The notes beneath the pieces are model-generated. The model saw only the letters and a list, made by a program, of their open reading frames with translations. It was not told the DNA's origin and did not search any database. This document shows, in pieces, positions 25,531 through 34,620 of a stretch of 64,000 bases of DNA. Position numbers and translations under genes: made by a program. Each line of letters starts with the position of its first letter. The first letter of the stretch is position 1. Source of the DNA: Granulicella sp. L46 (GTDB lineage: Bacteria; Acidobacteriota; Terriglobia; Terriglobales; Acidobacteriaceae); contig NZ_LMUT01000012.1 of the NCBI RefSeq assembly GCF_009765785.1, forward strand, positions 634,403 to 698,402, in the 5' to 3' direction.

Positions 25531-28500
25531 TTACTGGACGGTGAGCGTGAGGTAGACGGACCGAGAGAGATTGCCGGACGTAGCGGTTACTGTCAGGTTA
25601 TACGTATTCGGAGTTTCGCCGTAGTACCCGGTGTTGGCGGGGCCAGCGCAGCCGGAGACACCTGCCGTGATCGCGAAAAGAAGAAGGACCGAGGCGAGGA
25701 GTGAGGCGAAGCGCTTGCGGCGACGGAACCATGCGAGTGGAAGCGCCAGGAGTGCGAAGGTGATCGGCGCGTAACGCATGGGCGAGCGATGGACGGGCGG
25801 GCGGTGTAGTTGCGCCTGGGTAGCGAGGAGGTTCGCCGCGGTGGCCGCGAAGGCTACTGGCGTGGTGCCGGAGCCGGCGGAAATGGTTGTGGGGGTGATG
25901 GTTCCGGCAACCGTCGCGGGAAGGCCGGAGAAGGTGAGGGTGATGGGGCCGGGGAAGGTGCTGGTGATTAGCGGCGTGACGACGAGAGCATAGTTCGCGG
26001 TGCCGCCGGCTATGGTGGAGGCAGAGCTGGAGCCTCCGGTGGCGACGGTGAGCGAGAAGTCAGCGACGGTTTGGGTGAAGGCAGGCGAGGTCGCGGGGGC
26101 GTTTTGCGCGTCGCCGGCGAAGACTGCGGTGATGGAGTGAGGTCCGGCGTACACGAAGCTGGCGGTGATGCTGACCATGCCGTTGACGATGGTGCCAGAG
26201 CCGATGGGTGTGGCGCCGTCAAAGAAGTTGACGGTGCCGGTGGGAGCGGGGCCGGCGGAAGCGGTGGTGAGGGTCGCAGTGAGGACGGTGGGATTGTCGA
26301 GGAAGACTGGGTTGACCGAACTGGTGAGCGCGATGTTGACGACGTTGATCACGGTCTCGAGGACAGTGTTGGTGGTCGCGCCCTGATTGTTGGGGTCGCC
26401 GCCATAGACAGCGACGAGGGTGTAGGTCCCGGGGAGCTTGAAGCTGGTGACCAGGGTGGCGACGCCGCCGCTGAGGGTTCCTGTGCCGATGGCGACGCCG
26501 TTGCTCTTGAAGGTGACGGTGCCAGTGGGGGTGCCGCTACTGGACTTCACGGTCGCGGTGAGCGTGGTGTTGGCGTTGACGTCCACGGGGTTGACCGAGC
26601 TGGTGAGCGTGGCGGTGGTGGCGTAGAGAACGACCTGGGTCAGGGGTGGGGACGTGATGGTCTCGGTGTTCGAGTCGCCGGAGTAGACGGCGGTGAGGAT
26701 GTGGTTGCCCGGCGTCGTGAATGAGACGGAGATGGAGTTGGCGGGAAGGGTTACGGTGCCGATGAGGGTGGTGCCGTCGTAGAACTTGATGGTGCCGCCG
26801 GGGTTGGTGGTGAGGGTGGAGAGCGTGGCGGTGAGCGTGGTGGACTGGCCGGGCGTCGAGGGATTGACGGAGCTGGTGAGGAGGAGGGTCGCGATGTTGA
26901 GTACGTGCTGGATGTAGGGGCCGGAGGTGGCGTTGGTGAGGTCGGGGTTGGTGCTGGTGAAGACCGCCGTGAGCGTGTGGTTGCCGGCGGTGGAGAAGCT
27001 GACGGGCAGCGTGGCGGACGAGCCGCTGACGACGACCGTGCCGAGGGAGGTGGCGCCGTCAAAGAACTGGACACTGCCGGTGACCGCCCCGAATACGGGA
27101 TTCGACATGATGGTCGCGGTGAGGTTGGTGGACTGGCCGACCAGCGACGGGTTGATGGAACTGGTCAGCGCGATAGAGGTGGCGTTGCCGACAACCTGGG
27201 TGAGGGTGGCGGTGCCAGGCTGCGTCAAGGTGCTGGGGGTGTAGACGGCCTTGATGGGATAGGAATCGGGGGTTGGGAAGCTGTCGTTGATGCTGGCAGT
27301 GCCGATTTTGCCTGTGCCGGTTACGGTCGCGGTGCCGATGAGGGTGGTGCCGTTGAAGAAGTCGACTGTGCCGCCGGGAGTGATGGTGCCCGTGGTGGTG
27401 ATGGTAAGGGTAAAGACGGTGGTCTGGTTGACGAGCGAGGGGTTGACCGAACTGGTGAGCTTGAAGGTCGCGGGCTCGATGACAAAGATCTGATTGCTGA
27501 TGGCGGTGCCATTGGCGCCTGCGGGGACGGTGGCGGGATCGGCTACTGCGGTGGCTGTCCAGATACCGTACTGATTGAGTTGCAGACCAGAGGCGACGGG
27601 GATGGTGAGCACGCCATTGTCGGCCAGGGTCATGGTGTAGACGCTGGTGTTGGTGCCGGCACCGGTGCCGCCCTGGTAGATGCCGTTGGCGTCGGTGGTG
27701 GTGAAGGTGATGGCGCCGCTGTAGTCCTTGGCGACGGTGTTGTCGGAGTTGAGGGCGGTGAGGACGAGTTCGACGGAGCCACCGAGGTTGACCGTGGTCG
27801 GCGTGGTGGGCGGGACGCTGATGGCAACGAGGGAGAAGTGGGTGAGGGTGGTGACGCCGATGCCCTTGAGCGAGGCGGTGTTGCTGGAGGTCAGGCCGCC
27901 GGCCGCGGTGGTGGTCAACACGAGGTTGGCGAGATTGGGGCCTACGACTGTGGGCTGGAAGTTGAGGTCGTAGGTGCAGACCTCACCGATGCTGAAGGTG
28001 CCGCCGGTAAGTGTGGGGCAGGTGCTGCCCGTCGGAGCGAGAAGGAAGGCGGTGGGGTTGGTGCCGGTGAAGCTCGGGTCGTTGGCGTTCAGGGAGCTGG
28101 CGATGTTGCCGGTTCCCTGCACGGTGAGGGTCTCGGGATCGTCGGTGGTATCGAGGCTGCCGACCAGGGTCGGGGTTGGCCAGTTGACGTTGGCGGTGGT
28201 ACGGACGAAGGTGACCAGGCCGAGGGTGGTGTCGCTGACGAGCAGGTCGCCGTCGCCTTCGACGAGGATGCCGGCGGGGGTATCGAGGTTGAACGGCGGG
28301 ACGTTGTTGGTCGTGAGAACAAACTGGTCGCCTGAGGCAGTGGCCTCGACGATCTGGTGGTCGCCGGTGTTCGCAATGTAGAGGGTGCCTGCAGCATCGA
28401 CGCCGACGCCGGTAGGGTTGCTTAAGGTGATGCTGGTGGGGCTGACGTCGGTGGTAGCTGTGGAGCCGAGCGAGTTCGCGAGGATGCGCTTATTGCCGGA

Positions 28501-29475
28501 GTCGGCGATGTAGAGATTGGTACTCGGATAAATCGTGCTAATGGAGGCGACGGCGAGACCGGTGGGGCCCAAGAGCGATGCGCCCGGTCCGGTAAAGGTC
28601 AAGGTAGTGGCCGTGGTGGCACTCGGAGGTAGCTGGTAGATTTTGTTGTTGGTTGAGTCGGCGATGTAGAGATCACCGATGAGATCGACGGCGAGGCCGG
28701 TGGGCGTCGACAGCGTGACGTTGGAAATAACGAGAGCCGTGGGGGTGTAGGGAGGGGTGGAGCTAAGCGCGACGGTATAGACAGAATTACCGGAGGAAAC
28801 AAAGAGGTTTCCGTCGCCGTCAATGGCAATCCCCGAGGTATTGGAGACGGGCAGGGAGAACAAGTCAGAATAGACGCCTGTAGCGGAGCGTTCCAGGATG
28901 CGGCCATGCAGTACGTCGGTGAAGAAGACATTGCCGAGGCCGTCCTGGGTGACAGCGCCTGCGGTAAAGGAGGCTGGGGTGAGCGTGGTGGCGCTGTTAA
29001 CGGGGACCGCCGTAGCGGGCGAGAAAGTAAACTGCGGGCCAATTCCGACGCCCGAGAGATAGATCGTGTTGATGACGACGTTCGAGGTATTGGTAATCAC
29101 GAGGGCGCCTAAGCGAAGGCCAATCTGCTTAGGTTTGAAGGCGAGGTTGACGGTGCAGGTGTTGGGGTAGGTGATGGTTCCGGTGCAGGTGGAAGAGATG
29201 ACACTGAAGTCCTCGCCGGAAGCGCCGTAGGTGACCGCCGCGACGCCCTGAACGGAGACGCCCCCTGGGGGGCCGATGAACTGCTGGGTAAAGTCGCCGG
29301 TGCTACCGACATTGACATTGCCGAACTGGATGGCGTTGTTCGGCGAGAGGCCCTGGGCGAATGCGGACGAAGCGCCGAAGAGGGCGAACAGCATCAGCAG
29401 AAGAGTGGAGCGTACTGCCGCGAGCGAGAATCGGTGCTTGCTCGAGTGAGCTTCGCGCAGCGAGACAGTCATCAT
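25531..29475 (-). CDS. giant secreted NHL / ASH / Ig-like repeat protein
   Basis: About 1,314 residues from ATG 29475 (or 29472), just after GGAGG; the frame extends to 29772 but without signal or site. A signal peptide (about 20-40) ends in SAFAQ. Next come an ASH/HYDIN-like domain (FGNVNVGSTG...), NHL beta-propeller repeats (GLAVDLIGDLYIADS type), and a second ASH-like domain (about 440-540). Then follow at least five Ig-like repeats of about 80-100 residues, each opening with LTSSVNP/LTSSINP and containing GTV-x-FFDG and H(S/T)-x-TAVF. Near the C-terminus LALPLAWFRRRKR and a hydrophobic stretch to VSGCAG form a membrane segment, followed by a last strand pair (TYNLTVTATSG). It is probably a cell-surface adhesin or scaffold. 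Confidence 0.85.
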   Translation of the reverse strand: MMTVSLREAHSSKHRFSLAAVRSTLLLMLFALFGASSAFAQGLSPNNAIQFGNVNVGSTGDFTQQFIGPPGGVSVQGVAAVTYGASGEDFSVISSTCTGTITYPNTCTVNLAFKPKQIGLRLGALVITNTSNVVINTIYLSGVGIGPQFTFSPATAVPVNSATTLTPASFTAGAVTQDGLGNVFFTDVLHGRILERSATGVYSDLFSLPVSNTSGIAIDGDGNLFVSSGNSVYTVALSSTPPYTPTALVISNVTLSTPTGLAVDLIGDLYIADSTNNKIYQLPPSATTATTLTFTGPGASLLGPTGLAVASISTIYPSTNLYIADSGNKRILANSLGSTATTDVSPTSITLSNPTGVGVDAAGTLYIANTGDHQIVEATASGDQFVLTTNNVPPFNLDTPAGILVEGDGDLLVSDTTLGLVTFVRTTANVNWPTPTLVGSLDTTDDPETLTVQGTGNIASSLNANDPSFTGTNPTAFLLAPTGSTCPTLTGGTFSIGEVCTYDLNFQPTVVGPNLANLVLTTTAAGGLTSSNTASLKGIGVTTLTHFSLVAISVPPTTPTTVNLGGSVELVLTALNSDNTVAKDYSGAITFTTTDANGIYQGGTGAGTNTSVYTMTLADNGVLTIPVASGLQLNQYGIWTATAVADPATVPAGANGTAISNQIFVIEPATFKLTSSVNPSLVNQTTVFTLTITTTGTITPGGTVDFFNGTTLIGTATVTGTGKIGTASINDSFPTPDSYPIKAVYTPSTLTQPGTATLTQVVGNATSIALTSSINPSLVGQSTNLTATIMSNPVFGAVTGSVQFFDGATSLGTVVVSGSSATLPVSFSTAGNHTLTAVFTSTNPDLTNATSGPYIQHVLNIATLLLTSSVNPSTPGQSTTLTATLSTLTTNPGGTIKFYDGTTLIGTVTLPANSISVSFTTPGNHILTAVYSGDSNTETITSPPLTQVVLYATTATLTSSVNPVDVNANTTLTATVKSSSGTPTGTVTFKSNGVAIGTGTLSGGVATLVTSFKLPGTYTLVAVYGGDPNNQGATTNTVLETVINVVNIALTSSVNPVFLDNPTVLTATLTTASAGPAPTGTVNFFDGATPIGSGTIVNGMVSITASFVYAGPHSITAVFAGDAQNAPATSPAFTQTVADFSLTVATGGSSSASTIAGGTANYALVVTPLITSTFPGPITLTFSGLPATVAGTITPTTISAGSGTTPVAFAATAANLLATQAQLHRPPVHRSPMRYAPITFALLALPLAWFRRRKRFASLLASVLLLFAITAGVSGCAGPANTGYYGETPNTYNLTVTATSGNLSRSVYLTLTVQ

Positions 29476-30093
29476 TCCTCCAACAAGGGCCGACAGAGCA
29501 CAGAACAAGCGGGTTCCCCGGATCAGTAGAAGGTTGGGGTCGGGGGGAGTGGGCGCGTGCTCCCCAAACCGGACGATGGCCAATCTGCTACCCATAATAG
29601 ATTCAACAACTCCGCACAATTTCCGCAGACGAAACAGTCGGGTAAAAATTGAGGTAACGCGCCAAGAATACCATCTCAAAACCTGCAATCCATAAATAAC
29701 TCGGGAGGTTACAGCCCATTGAGCGTGGAAGGTAAACAGTCCCGAGCAGAAACGGGTGTTTCCACCATGCATGAGGAAGTGGTCTGCGGGAAAGAACCAT
29801 AGTGGATACGTCTCAAGTGGAGCGCGTGTTGAATGATGACGCGCAGTGGAAAACAGGCGGCTCGATGAATTGCTCGAGGCGAAGGTTGTCTAGCTTCTCG
29901 GAGAAAGAGAGTTGTGGAGCGTTTCGTTCTTGAGCCGGATTATAGCTGCGCAATATTAACGATCGTGTGAAGCGCATCAGCGGCTGGCGCATGGGCGGCT
30001 TGCGGTTAGTGCTATTCTTCCCCAAATCGGTGCAGAGAGAAGTCTGGCGGCGTGGGCGGAGGATGGCCTGCGGGTGCAGAGGAGAATGGGAAG
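29476..30093. other. intergenic region between divergent genes
   Basis: About 620 bases separate the giant Ig-repeat gene (minus) from the membrane-protein gene (plus). It is less GC-rich than its flanks and must hold both promoters. I see no riboswitch, tRNA or credible small gene. Frames through it (for example 29603-29800 minus) lack ribosome-binding sites and similarity. Confidence 0.5.
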
Positions 30094-31266
30094 ATGACGC
30101 CACAGAGTTGGGAGTCGCCAGAGACATTTCATGCGCCGGGGGGCGCGGCGGTGTATGGGGGTTCGGCGCAGGCAGCTGCCTATGCGCTTCGACCGCTCTC
30201 GCTGGGCGAGCTGCTGGATCGGACGTTTTCGGTGTACCGGTCGCGGTTCTGGTTGTTTGCGGGGATCGGGGCGATTTCGGCGCTGCTGCAGACGGTGATC
30301 AGCGCGGCGCAGCTTGCGCCTATGCACCTGGCGAAGATGGCGGGGGCGTTCGATGGCGCGAGAACGCGGACGGCAATTCCTGCGACTCCTTTCCCGCCGA
30401 ATTACCTGACGGGGATCGGGATGGGCATGGCATTGGCGATCCTCGGAGTAAGCCTGCTGTACCTGCTGGTATTCGTGGTGACGCAGGCGGCGACGGTGTT
30501 TGCGCTGAGTGAGGTGTACCTGGGAAAGGCGACGACGATCGGGGAGTCCTTGCGGGCGACGATTGGGCGGTGGTACCGGTATCTCGGGATTGGGATATGG
30601 CAGGCAGGCAGCATGATGTGGATACCGGGGATTGCGTTAATCGCGGGCGCGATTTTGTTGGCAACGAAGATTCCTGGGCTGAAGATACTGGGAGGGGTGC
30701 TGATTTTTCTGGGGATTGCGGGCGGGGTTCCGGTGGGCGTAATTCTGTGGCTGAGGAATTCGCTGGGGGTCCAGGCGACCGTGATTGAAGGGCTGACGGT
30801 GCGGGCATCCATGGCGCGCAGCAAGGTGCTGACGGCTGGAGCGAAGGGGAGGGTGTTCGTGCTGCTGTTGCTGGCTGGCGCGTTGAATTATGCGGCGAGC
30901 CTGCTGCAGATGCCGCTGATGTTATTTGTGATGTTCACGATTGCGCGCGGTGGGAAGGCGGTTGCGACGGAGATTGTGATGCTGCTGGTGGGATTTGTCG
31001 GCCATGCGTTGGTACAGCCGGTGCTGATGATTGGCCTGTCGCTGTTGTACTTCGATCAGAGGGTGCGCAAGGAGGCGTTCGACCTTGTGATGCTGCTCGG
31101 GCCGGAGAGTTCGCCGGTGGCGGCTGCGGGGATGTGGGCGCCGGCGCAGACGATGCCGATGTCCATGCCGCCTGCTTCGATTGAGGCTATCGCTGCGGGA
31201 CCGATCTCGGGTGCACCGATGGATGAGACGTCAAGTCCGCGGACGGGTGATGAGACGCTGCCCTAG
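30094..31266 (+). CDS. multi-pass membrane protein, first gene of the MoxR-DUF58 cluster
   Basis: A 390-residue protein. ATG 30094 (MTPQSWES) is preferred over 30052 because the added residues read through the ribosome-binding region. About six membrane segments follow LSLGELLDRTFSVYRSRFWLF, a start typical of glycerophosphodiester-phosphodiesterase-type membrane domains (DUF7847/GPDPase_memb). The C-terminus is Pro/Met-rich. The stop overlaps the next gene by 17 bases. Its role in the cluster is unknown, presumably as a membrane partner of the MoxR complex. Confidence 0.75.
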   Translation: MTPQSWESPETFHAPGGAAVYGGSAQAAAYALRPLSLGELLDRTFSVYRSRFWLFAGIGAISALLQTVISAAQLAPMHLAKMAGAFDGARTRTAIPATPFPPNYLTGIGMGMALAILGVSLLYLLVFVVTQAATVFALSEVYLGKATTIGESLRATIGRWYRYLGIGIWQAGSMMWIPGIALIAGAILLATKIPGLKILGGVLIFLGIAGGVPVGVILWLRNSLGVQATVIEGLTVRASMARSKVLTAGAKGRVFVLLLLAGALNYAASLLQMPLMLFVMFTIARGGKAVATEIVMLLVGFVGHALVQPVLMIGLSLLYFDQRVRKEAFDLVMLLGPESSPVAAAGMWAPAQTMPMSMPPASIEAIAAGPISGAPMDETSSPRTGDETLP

Positions 31267-32311
31267 TCTGCTAACGACGATCAGTGCGGTGATGCTGGTC
31301 GCTGCGGCGCTGCCGGCGTGGGGGGCGCTGAAGAGCGCGTCGCCAGCGGAGGTGCGCGGGGTGGTTGTGCGACTGCAGGGGGTGGTTGCGGGATGCGCGG
31401 CGAAGGGTGGGTCGGCTTGCGCGTCGACGGCAGTGGGGGATGATCTGCGGGTTGGCGATCCTAAGCAGGGCGGCTATGAGGTGCATTGGGACTGGCTGCG
31501 GGATGCGCTCGATAAAAGCAAGGATGTGGAGGCGGGCAAGCGTGGGGAGTTGCTGCGGGATTCGGCTGCACGGTTGACGCGGATGGAAGGTGAGTTGGGG
31601 TCTGCGGAGGACGCGCCGGTCGGCGGGCCAATGGGCCAGAAGGAGTTTGGGCGGGCGCGGGCGGCGGCGGATGCGGTGTTGGCGCAGCCGGAGTTTCAGC
31701 GGAAGACCACTGTGACGTGGTGGGACCGCGTGATGGGATTCTTCTATGCGTGGCTGGCGCGGATGCTGAGTGGGATTGCGCGGGCGGGGGCGGCGGCTCC
31801 GTGGCTGGGGCCGGTGGTGATCTGGACGCTGTGTCTTTCCGCGGCGGCGGGATTGGTGTTCCTGGTGCTGCGTAACTTGCAGCGGCAACGGCTGCGGATT
31901 TCGCTGGCCGGAGCAGCGATGGCGAAGACAGCTTGGGATCGCGAGGCTACTGACTGGGCGAAGCAGGCGGAGGAGTTCGCCAGCGGCGGCGAGTGGCGCG
32001 AGGCGGTGCATTGCTTGTATTGGGCAGCGATTGTTTCGCTGGAATCGCGGCGGGCGTGGCGGCATAATCCGACGCGGACGCCGAGGGAGTATGTGCGGCT
32101 GCTGAAGCCGGGGTCGGCACAGCAACGGAGTCTGCGCGAGCTGACTCGGATGTTTGAGCGCGTGTGGTACGGGCTGCGCGAAGGACGCGCGGAGGAGTAT
32201 GCCGAGGCGCGGGGGATGTATGAGGCGCTGGCTTCCGGGACGATCGAGCGAGCGGGTGGTATGGATGAGGGGCGTTCAGGCGCGGCGGTTGGGGAAGGCG
32301 GTGTGGCTTGA
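31250..32311 (+). CDS. DUF4129 membrane protein
   Basis: A 353-residue protein starting at ATG 31250, inside the end of the previous gene. It has a signal-like N-terminus (LLTTISAVMLVAAALPAWG), a periplasmic part of about 150 residues, a membrane segment near PWLGPVVIWTLCLSAAAGLV, and a C-terminal DUF4129 domain (ASGGEWREAVHCLYWAAIVSLE...TPREYVRLL...FERVWYGLREG). DUF4129 genes regularly accompany MoxR and DUF58 genes. Its last codons overlap the TTG start of the DUF4350 gene. Confidence 0.82.
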   Translation: MRRCPSLLTTISAVMLVAAALPAWGALKSASPAEVRGVVVRLQGVVAGCAAKGGSACASTAVGDDLRVGDPKQGGYEVHWDWLRDALDKSKDVEAGKRGELLRDSAARLTRMEGELGSAEDAPVGGPMGQKEFGRARAAADAVLAQPEFQRKTTVTWWDRVMGFFYAWLARMLSGIARAGAAAPWLGPVVIWTLCLSAAAGLVFLVLRNLQRQRLRISLAGAAMAKTAWDREATDWAKQAEEFASGGEWREAVHCLYWAAIVSLESRRAWRHNPTRTPREYVRLLKPGSAQQRSLRELTRMFERVWYGLREGRAEEYAEARGMYEALASGTIERAGGMDEGRSGAAVGEGGVA

Positions 32312-33528
32312 GCATTGTCGCTGGCAAGCGCTCGGGGGTGAGCGACCGGAAATTGCTATGGGGCGTGTGCGGCGTGATGTTGGCGTTGATTGTGGTGATG
32401 GCGGTGGTGCGGCCGGCGCAGAGCCCGGAGGATCCTCGACCAACAACTACGAACACTGGACCCCAGGGAGCGAAGGCGGCGTTCGTGGTGCTGCAGCGGC
32501 TGGGGCGGACGACGTCGCAGGGTAACCAACCGCTGGCGGAGTTCAACGACGGGATGGACGATGCACAAGCGGCGCGCACCACGCTGGTGCTGGCGGCGCC
32601 GGAGTACGACCAGACGGAGCTGCCGCGGCTTCGGAAGGAGTTGGAGCGGTTTCTGAACCGCGGTGGACGTGTGCTGACGACTGGGCCGAGTGGGGCAGCG
32701 TTGTTGCCGGGTGGCGAGAGCAAGGCGCCGGGAATGGTGCAGCCTCCGCTATGCCACACGACGCCGGAGGGAGCTGGTGAGATGGCGCGGGTGGGGAGCG
32801 TGGAGATGGCGGAAAGGGCGCAGTGGTCTGACGACGCCGCTAAGTTTGAGGTGGAGCAGCGATGCGGGGATGAGGCTGCGGTGGTGCGGTATGCGGTGGG
32901 TAAGGGAGAGGCGATCTGGTGGGCGTCGGCGGGGCCGCTGGAGAATGACGAGTTGAAGAACGATGCGGATCTGCGACTGTTGCTGGCGACGGTTGGTGAG
33001 GGGAAGGACGTGGTGTTCGACGAGTCGCTGCATGGGGCGGTGAAGACGATTTGGGATGCGGCGAAGGGGCTGCCGCTGAAGTGGCTGATGCTGCAGGCTG
33101 CGCTGCTGTTTGTGCTGCTAGTGGTGAGCTTCAGTAGGAGGCGCGGGCCGTTGCGGTCGCCGTTGCGGTTGCCGCGGAGTTCGCCAGTGGAGTTTGCTAC
33201 GTCGATGGGGGATTTGTACGAGAAGGCGGCGGCTAGTAGTGCGGCGACGGAAGCGGCGAGGCGCAGGCTGCTGCGCGTGTTGACGCGTGAGGCTGGCGTC
33301 GCGCAGGGGACGATTGAGGAAGGGCCTGACGCGATCGCTGAGGCGCTGCGAGTTCGACTGGGTGGGGATTGGTCGCTGGTGAGTGAGCATCTGCAGGAGG
33401 CGAAGCGAGCGGAGCATGAGGTGATCGCGATGCGGAGTGCGCTGGCGCTGGTGCGCGCGTTGAGCGAGGATGCGAAGAGGGTGCGGACGCGCCTGGCGGC
33501 GCGTCAGACAGTAGAGAGTAGAGCGTAG
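32308..33528 (+). CDS. DUF4350 membrane protein
   Basis: A 406-residue protein starting at TTG in a TTGA overlap with the upstream stop. One membrane segment lies at residues about 16-36. A DUF4350 domain follows (GAKAAFVVLQRLGRTTSQ...TLVLAAPEYDQTE...FLNRGGRVLTTG), resembling a GATase-like Rossmann fold. A second membrane segment precedes a helical C-terminus. The stop TAG lies inside a GTAGAGA repeat array, so the last five or so residues (VESRA) are repeat-encoded. It probably works with MoxR and DUF58 proteins. Confidence 0.82.
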   Translation: MSIVAGKRSGVSDRKLLWGVCGVMLALIVVMAVVRPAQSPEDPRPTTTNTGPQGAKAAFVVLQRLGRTTSQGNQPLAEFNDGMDDAQAARTTLVLAAPEYDQTELPRLRKELERFLNRGGRVLTTGPSGAALLPGGESKAPGMVQPPLCHTTPEGAGEMARVGSVEMAERAQWSDDAAKFEVEQRCGDEAAVVRYAVGKGEAIWWASAGPLENDELKNDADLRLLLATVGEGKDVVFDESLHGAVKTIWDAAKGLPLKWLMLQAALLFVLLVVSFSRRRGPLRSPLRLPRSSPVEFATSMGDLYEKAAASSAATEAARRRLLRVLTREAGVAQGTIEEGPDAIAEALRVRLGGDWSLVSEHLQEAKRAEHEVIAMRSALALVRALSEDAKRVRTRLAARQTVESRA

Positions 33529-33538
33529 AGAGTAGAGA
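33511..33538. repeat. 7-bp tandem array GTAGAGA (4 units) at a gene end
   Basis: Four units, GTAGAGA, GTAGAGC, GTAGAGA and GTAGAGA, spanning the DUF4350 stop codon (33526-33528). Because the period is 7 and each unit contains TAG, a stop occurs in each plus-strand frame. Confidence 0.8.
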
Positions 33539-33560
33539 GAGCGTTAAGCGAGGAGAGTGT

Positions 33561-34541
33561 GTGAGCGAAGAGAGTTTGGGTGTGGCGGCGGCGAACGAGT
33601 TGTTTGCGCAAGGGCAGGAGCAGATTGGGCGCGTGATTGCCGGGCAGAAGGAGGTGATTGCGCAGGCGCTGCTGACGATGCTTTGTGGCGGACATGCGCT
33701 GATTGAGGGCGTGCCGGGCGTGGCGAAGACGCTCGCGGTGAAGACGCTGGCGAGGTTTCTGGGGCTGGAGTTTCGGCGCGTGTCGGGGACTCCGGACATG
33801 ATGCCGGCGGATATTTTGGGGACGAGCGTGTTCTCGCCGAAGACGGGCGAGTTCAGCTTTCACAAGGGACCGGTGTTCACGCAGTTTCTGCTGACGGATG
33901 AGATTAATCGGATGCCGCCAAGGACGCAGGCTGCGCTGCTGGAGTCGATGGAAGAGCGGCAGGTGACGGCGGATGGCGAGCGGCATGTGTTGGATGATTT
34001 CTTTACGGTGTTCGCTACGCAGAATCCGGTGGAGTTTGAGGGGACGTATCCGCTGCCGGAGGCGCAGCTGGATCGGTTTCTGTTGAAGATCAAGATGGAG
34101 TATCCGGATGTGGCGGAGGAGCGGCTGGTGCTGGAGCGGCATCATGCGGTTGGGCTCGGTAACGGGTCTGGTGCGGGGTTGGCGGAGACGGCGATTGAGG
34201 CGGTTCCGTTTGAGTTGCTGGCGGCCGCGCGGAGAGAGGTGCGCGCTGTTCGCGTTGAGCCGGCGATTTTTGATTATTTGTTGGCGGTGGTTCGGAGGAC
34301 GCGGGCTTGGCCGACGATTGCGCTGGGGGCTAGTCCTCGAGCGAGTACTGGGTTGTTGTTGGTGGCGAAGGCATTTGCAGCGCGCGAGCAGCGGGACTTT
34401 GTGATTCCTGATGATGTGAAGGAGGCGGCGCTGCCGGTGCTGCGGCATCGGTTGGTGTTGCGGCCGGAGGCGGAGTTGGAAGGGCTGGATACGGATCGCG
34501 TGGTGCGGGATGTGCTGGCGGCTACGCAGGTGCCGAAGTAA
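33561..34541 (+). CDS. MoxR-family AAA+ ATPase
   Basis: A 326-residue protein from GTG 33561, with GAGGAG upstream. Walker A is GVPGVAKT (50-57), Walker B LLTDEINR (111-118), sensor residues are in FATQNPVEFEGTYPLPEAQLDRF, and the C-terminal lid is a helical bundle. MoxR ATPases act as chaperones that assemble or activate partner complexes, usually with a DUF58/VWA protein encoded next door, as here. It sits centrally in the operon. Confidence 0.93.
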   Translation: MSEESLGVAAANELFAQGQEQIGRVIAGQKEVIAQALLTMLCGGHALIEGVPGVAKTLAVKTLARFLGLEFRRVSGTPDMMPADILGTSVFSPKTGEFSFHKGPVFTQFLLTDEINRMPPRTQAALLESMEERQVTADGERHVLDDFFTVFATQNPVEFEGTYPLPEAQLDRFLLKIKMEYPDVAEERLVLERHHAVGLGNGSGAGLAETAIEAVPFELLAAARREVRAVRVEPAIFDYLLAVVRRTRAWPTIALGASPRASTGLLLVAKAFAAREQRDFVIPDDVKEAALPVLRHRLVLRPEAELEGLDTDRVVRDVLAATQVPK

Positions 34542-34544
34542 AGC

Positions 34545-34577
34545 AGGGGATAGGGGATAGAGGATAGAGCGTAGAGA
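34545..34577. repeat. 7-bp-period array (AGGGGAT type) between moxR and DUF58
   Basis: AGGGGAT, AGGGGAT, AGAGGAT, AGAGCGT and AGAGA follow three bases after the moxR stop. 34541-34558 is identical to 18921-18938, which lies inside a coding sequence. Confidence 0.8.
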
Positions 34578-34620
34578 AACGTGCTGATAGCTCTTACTCC
34601 AGGCACGAAATGTTCGATCT

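Noticed and set aside
26905-28335. 476-codon plus-strand frame
   Set aside because: It lies antisense to the Ig-repeat protein, and its Gly/Asp/Val-rich content mirrors the Thr/Ser/Pro-rich real gene.
29476-30093. c-di-GMP (GEMM) riboswitch upstream of the Ig-repeat gene
   Set aside because: The conserved GEMM core sequence could not be found on either strand.
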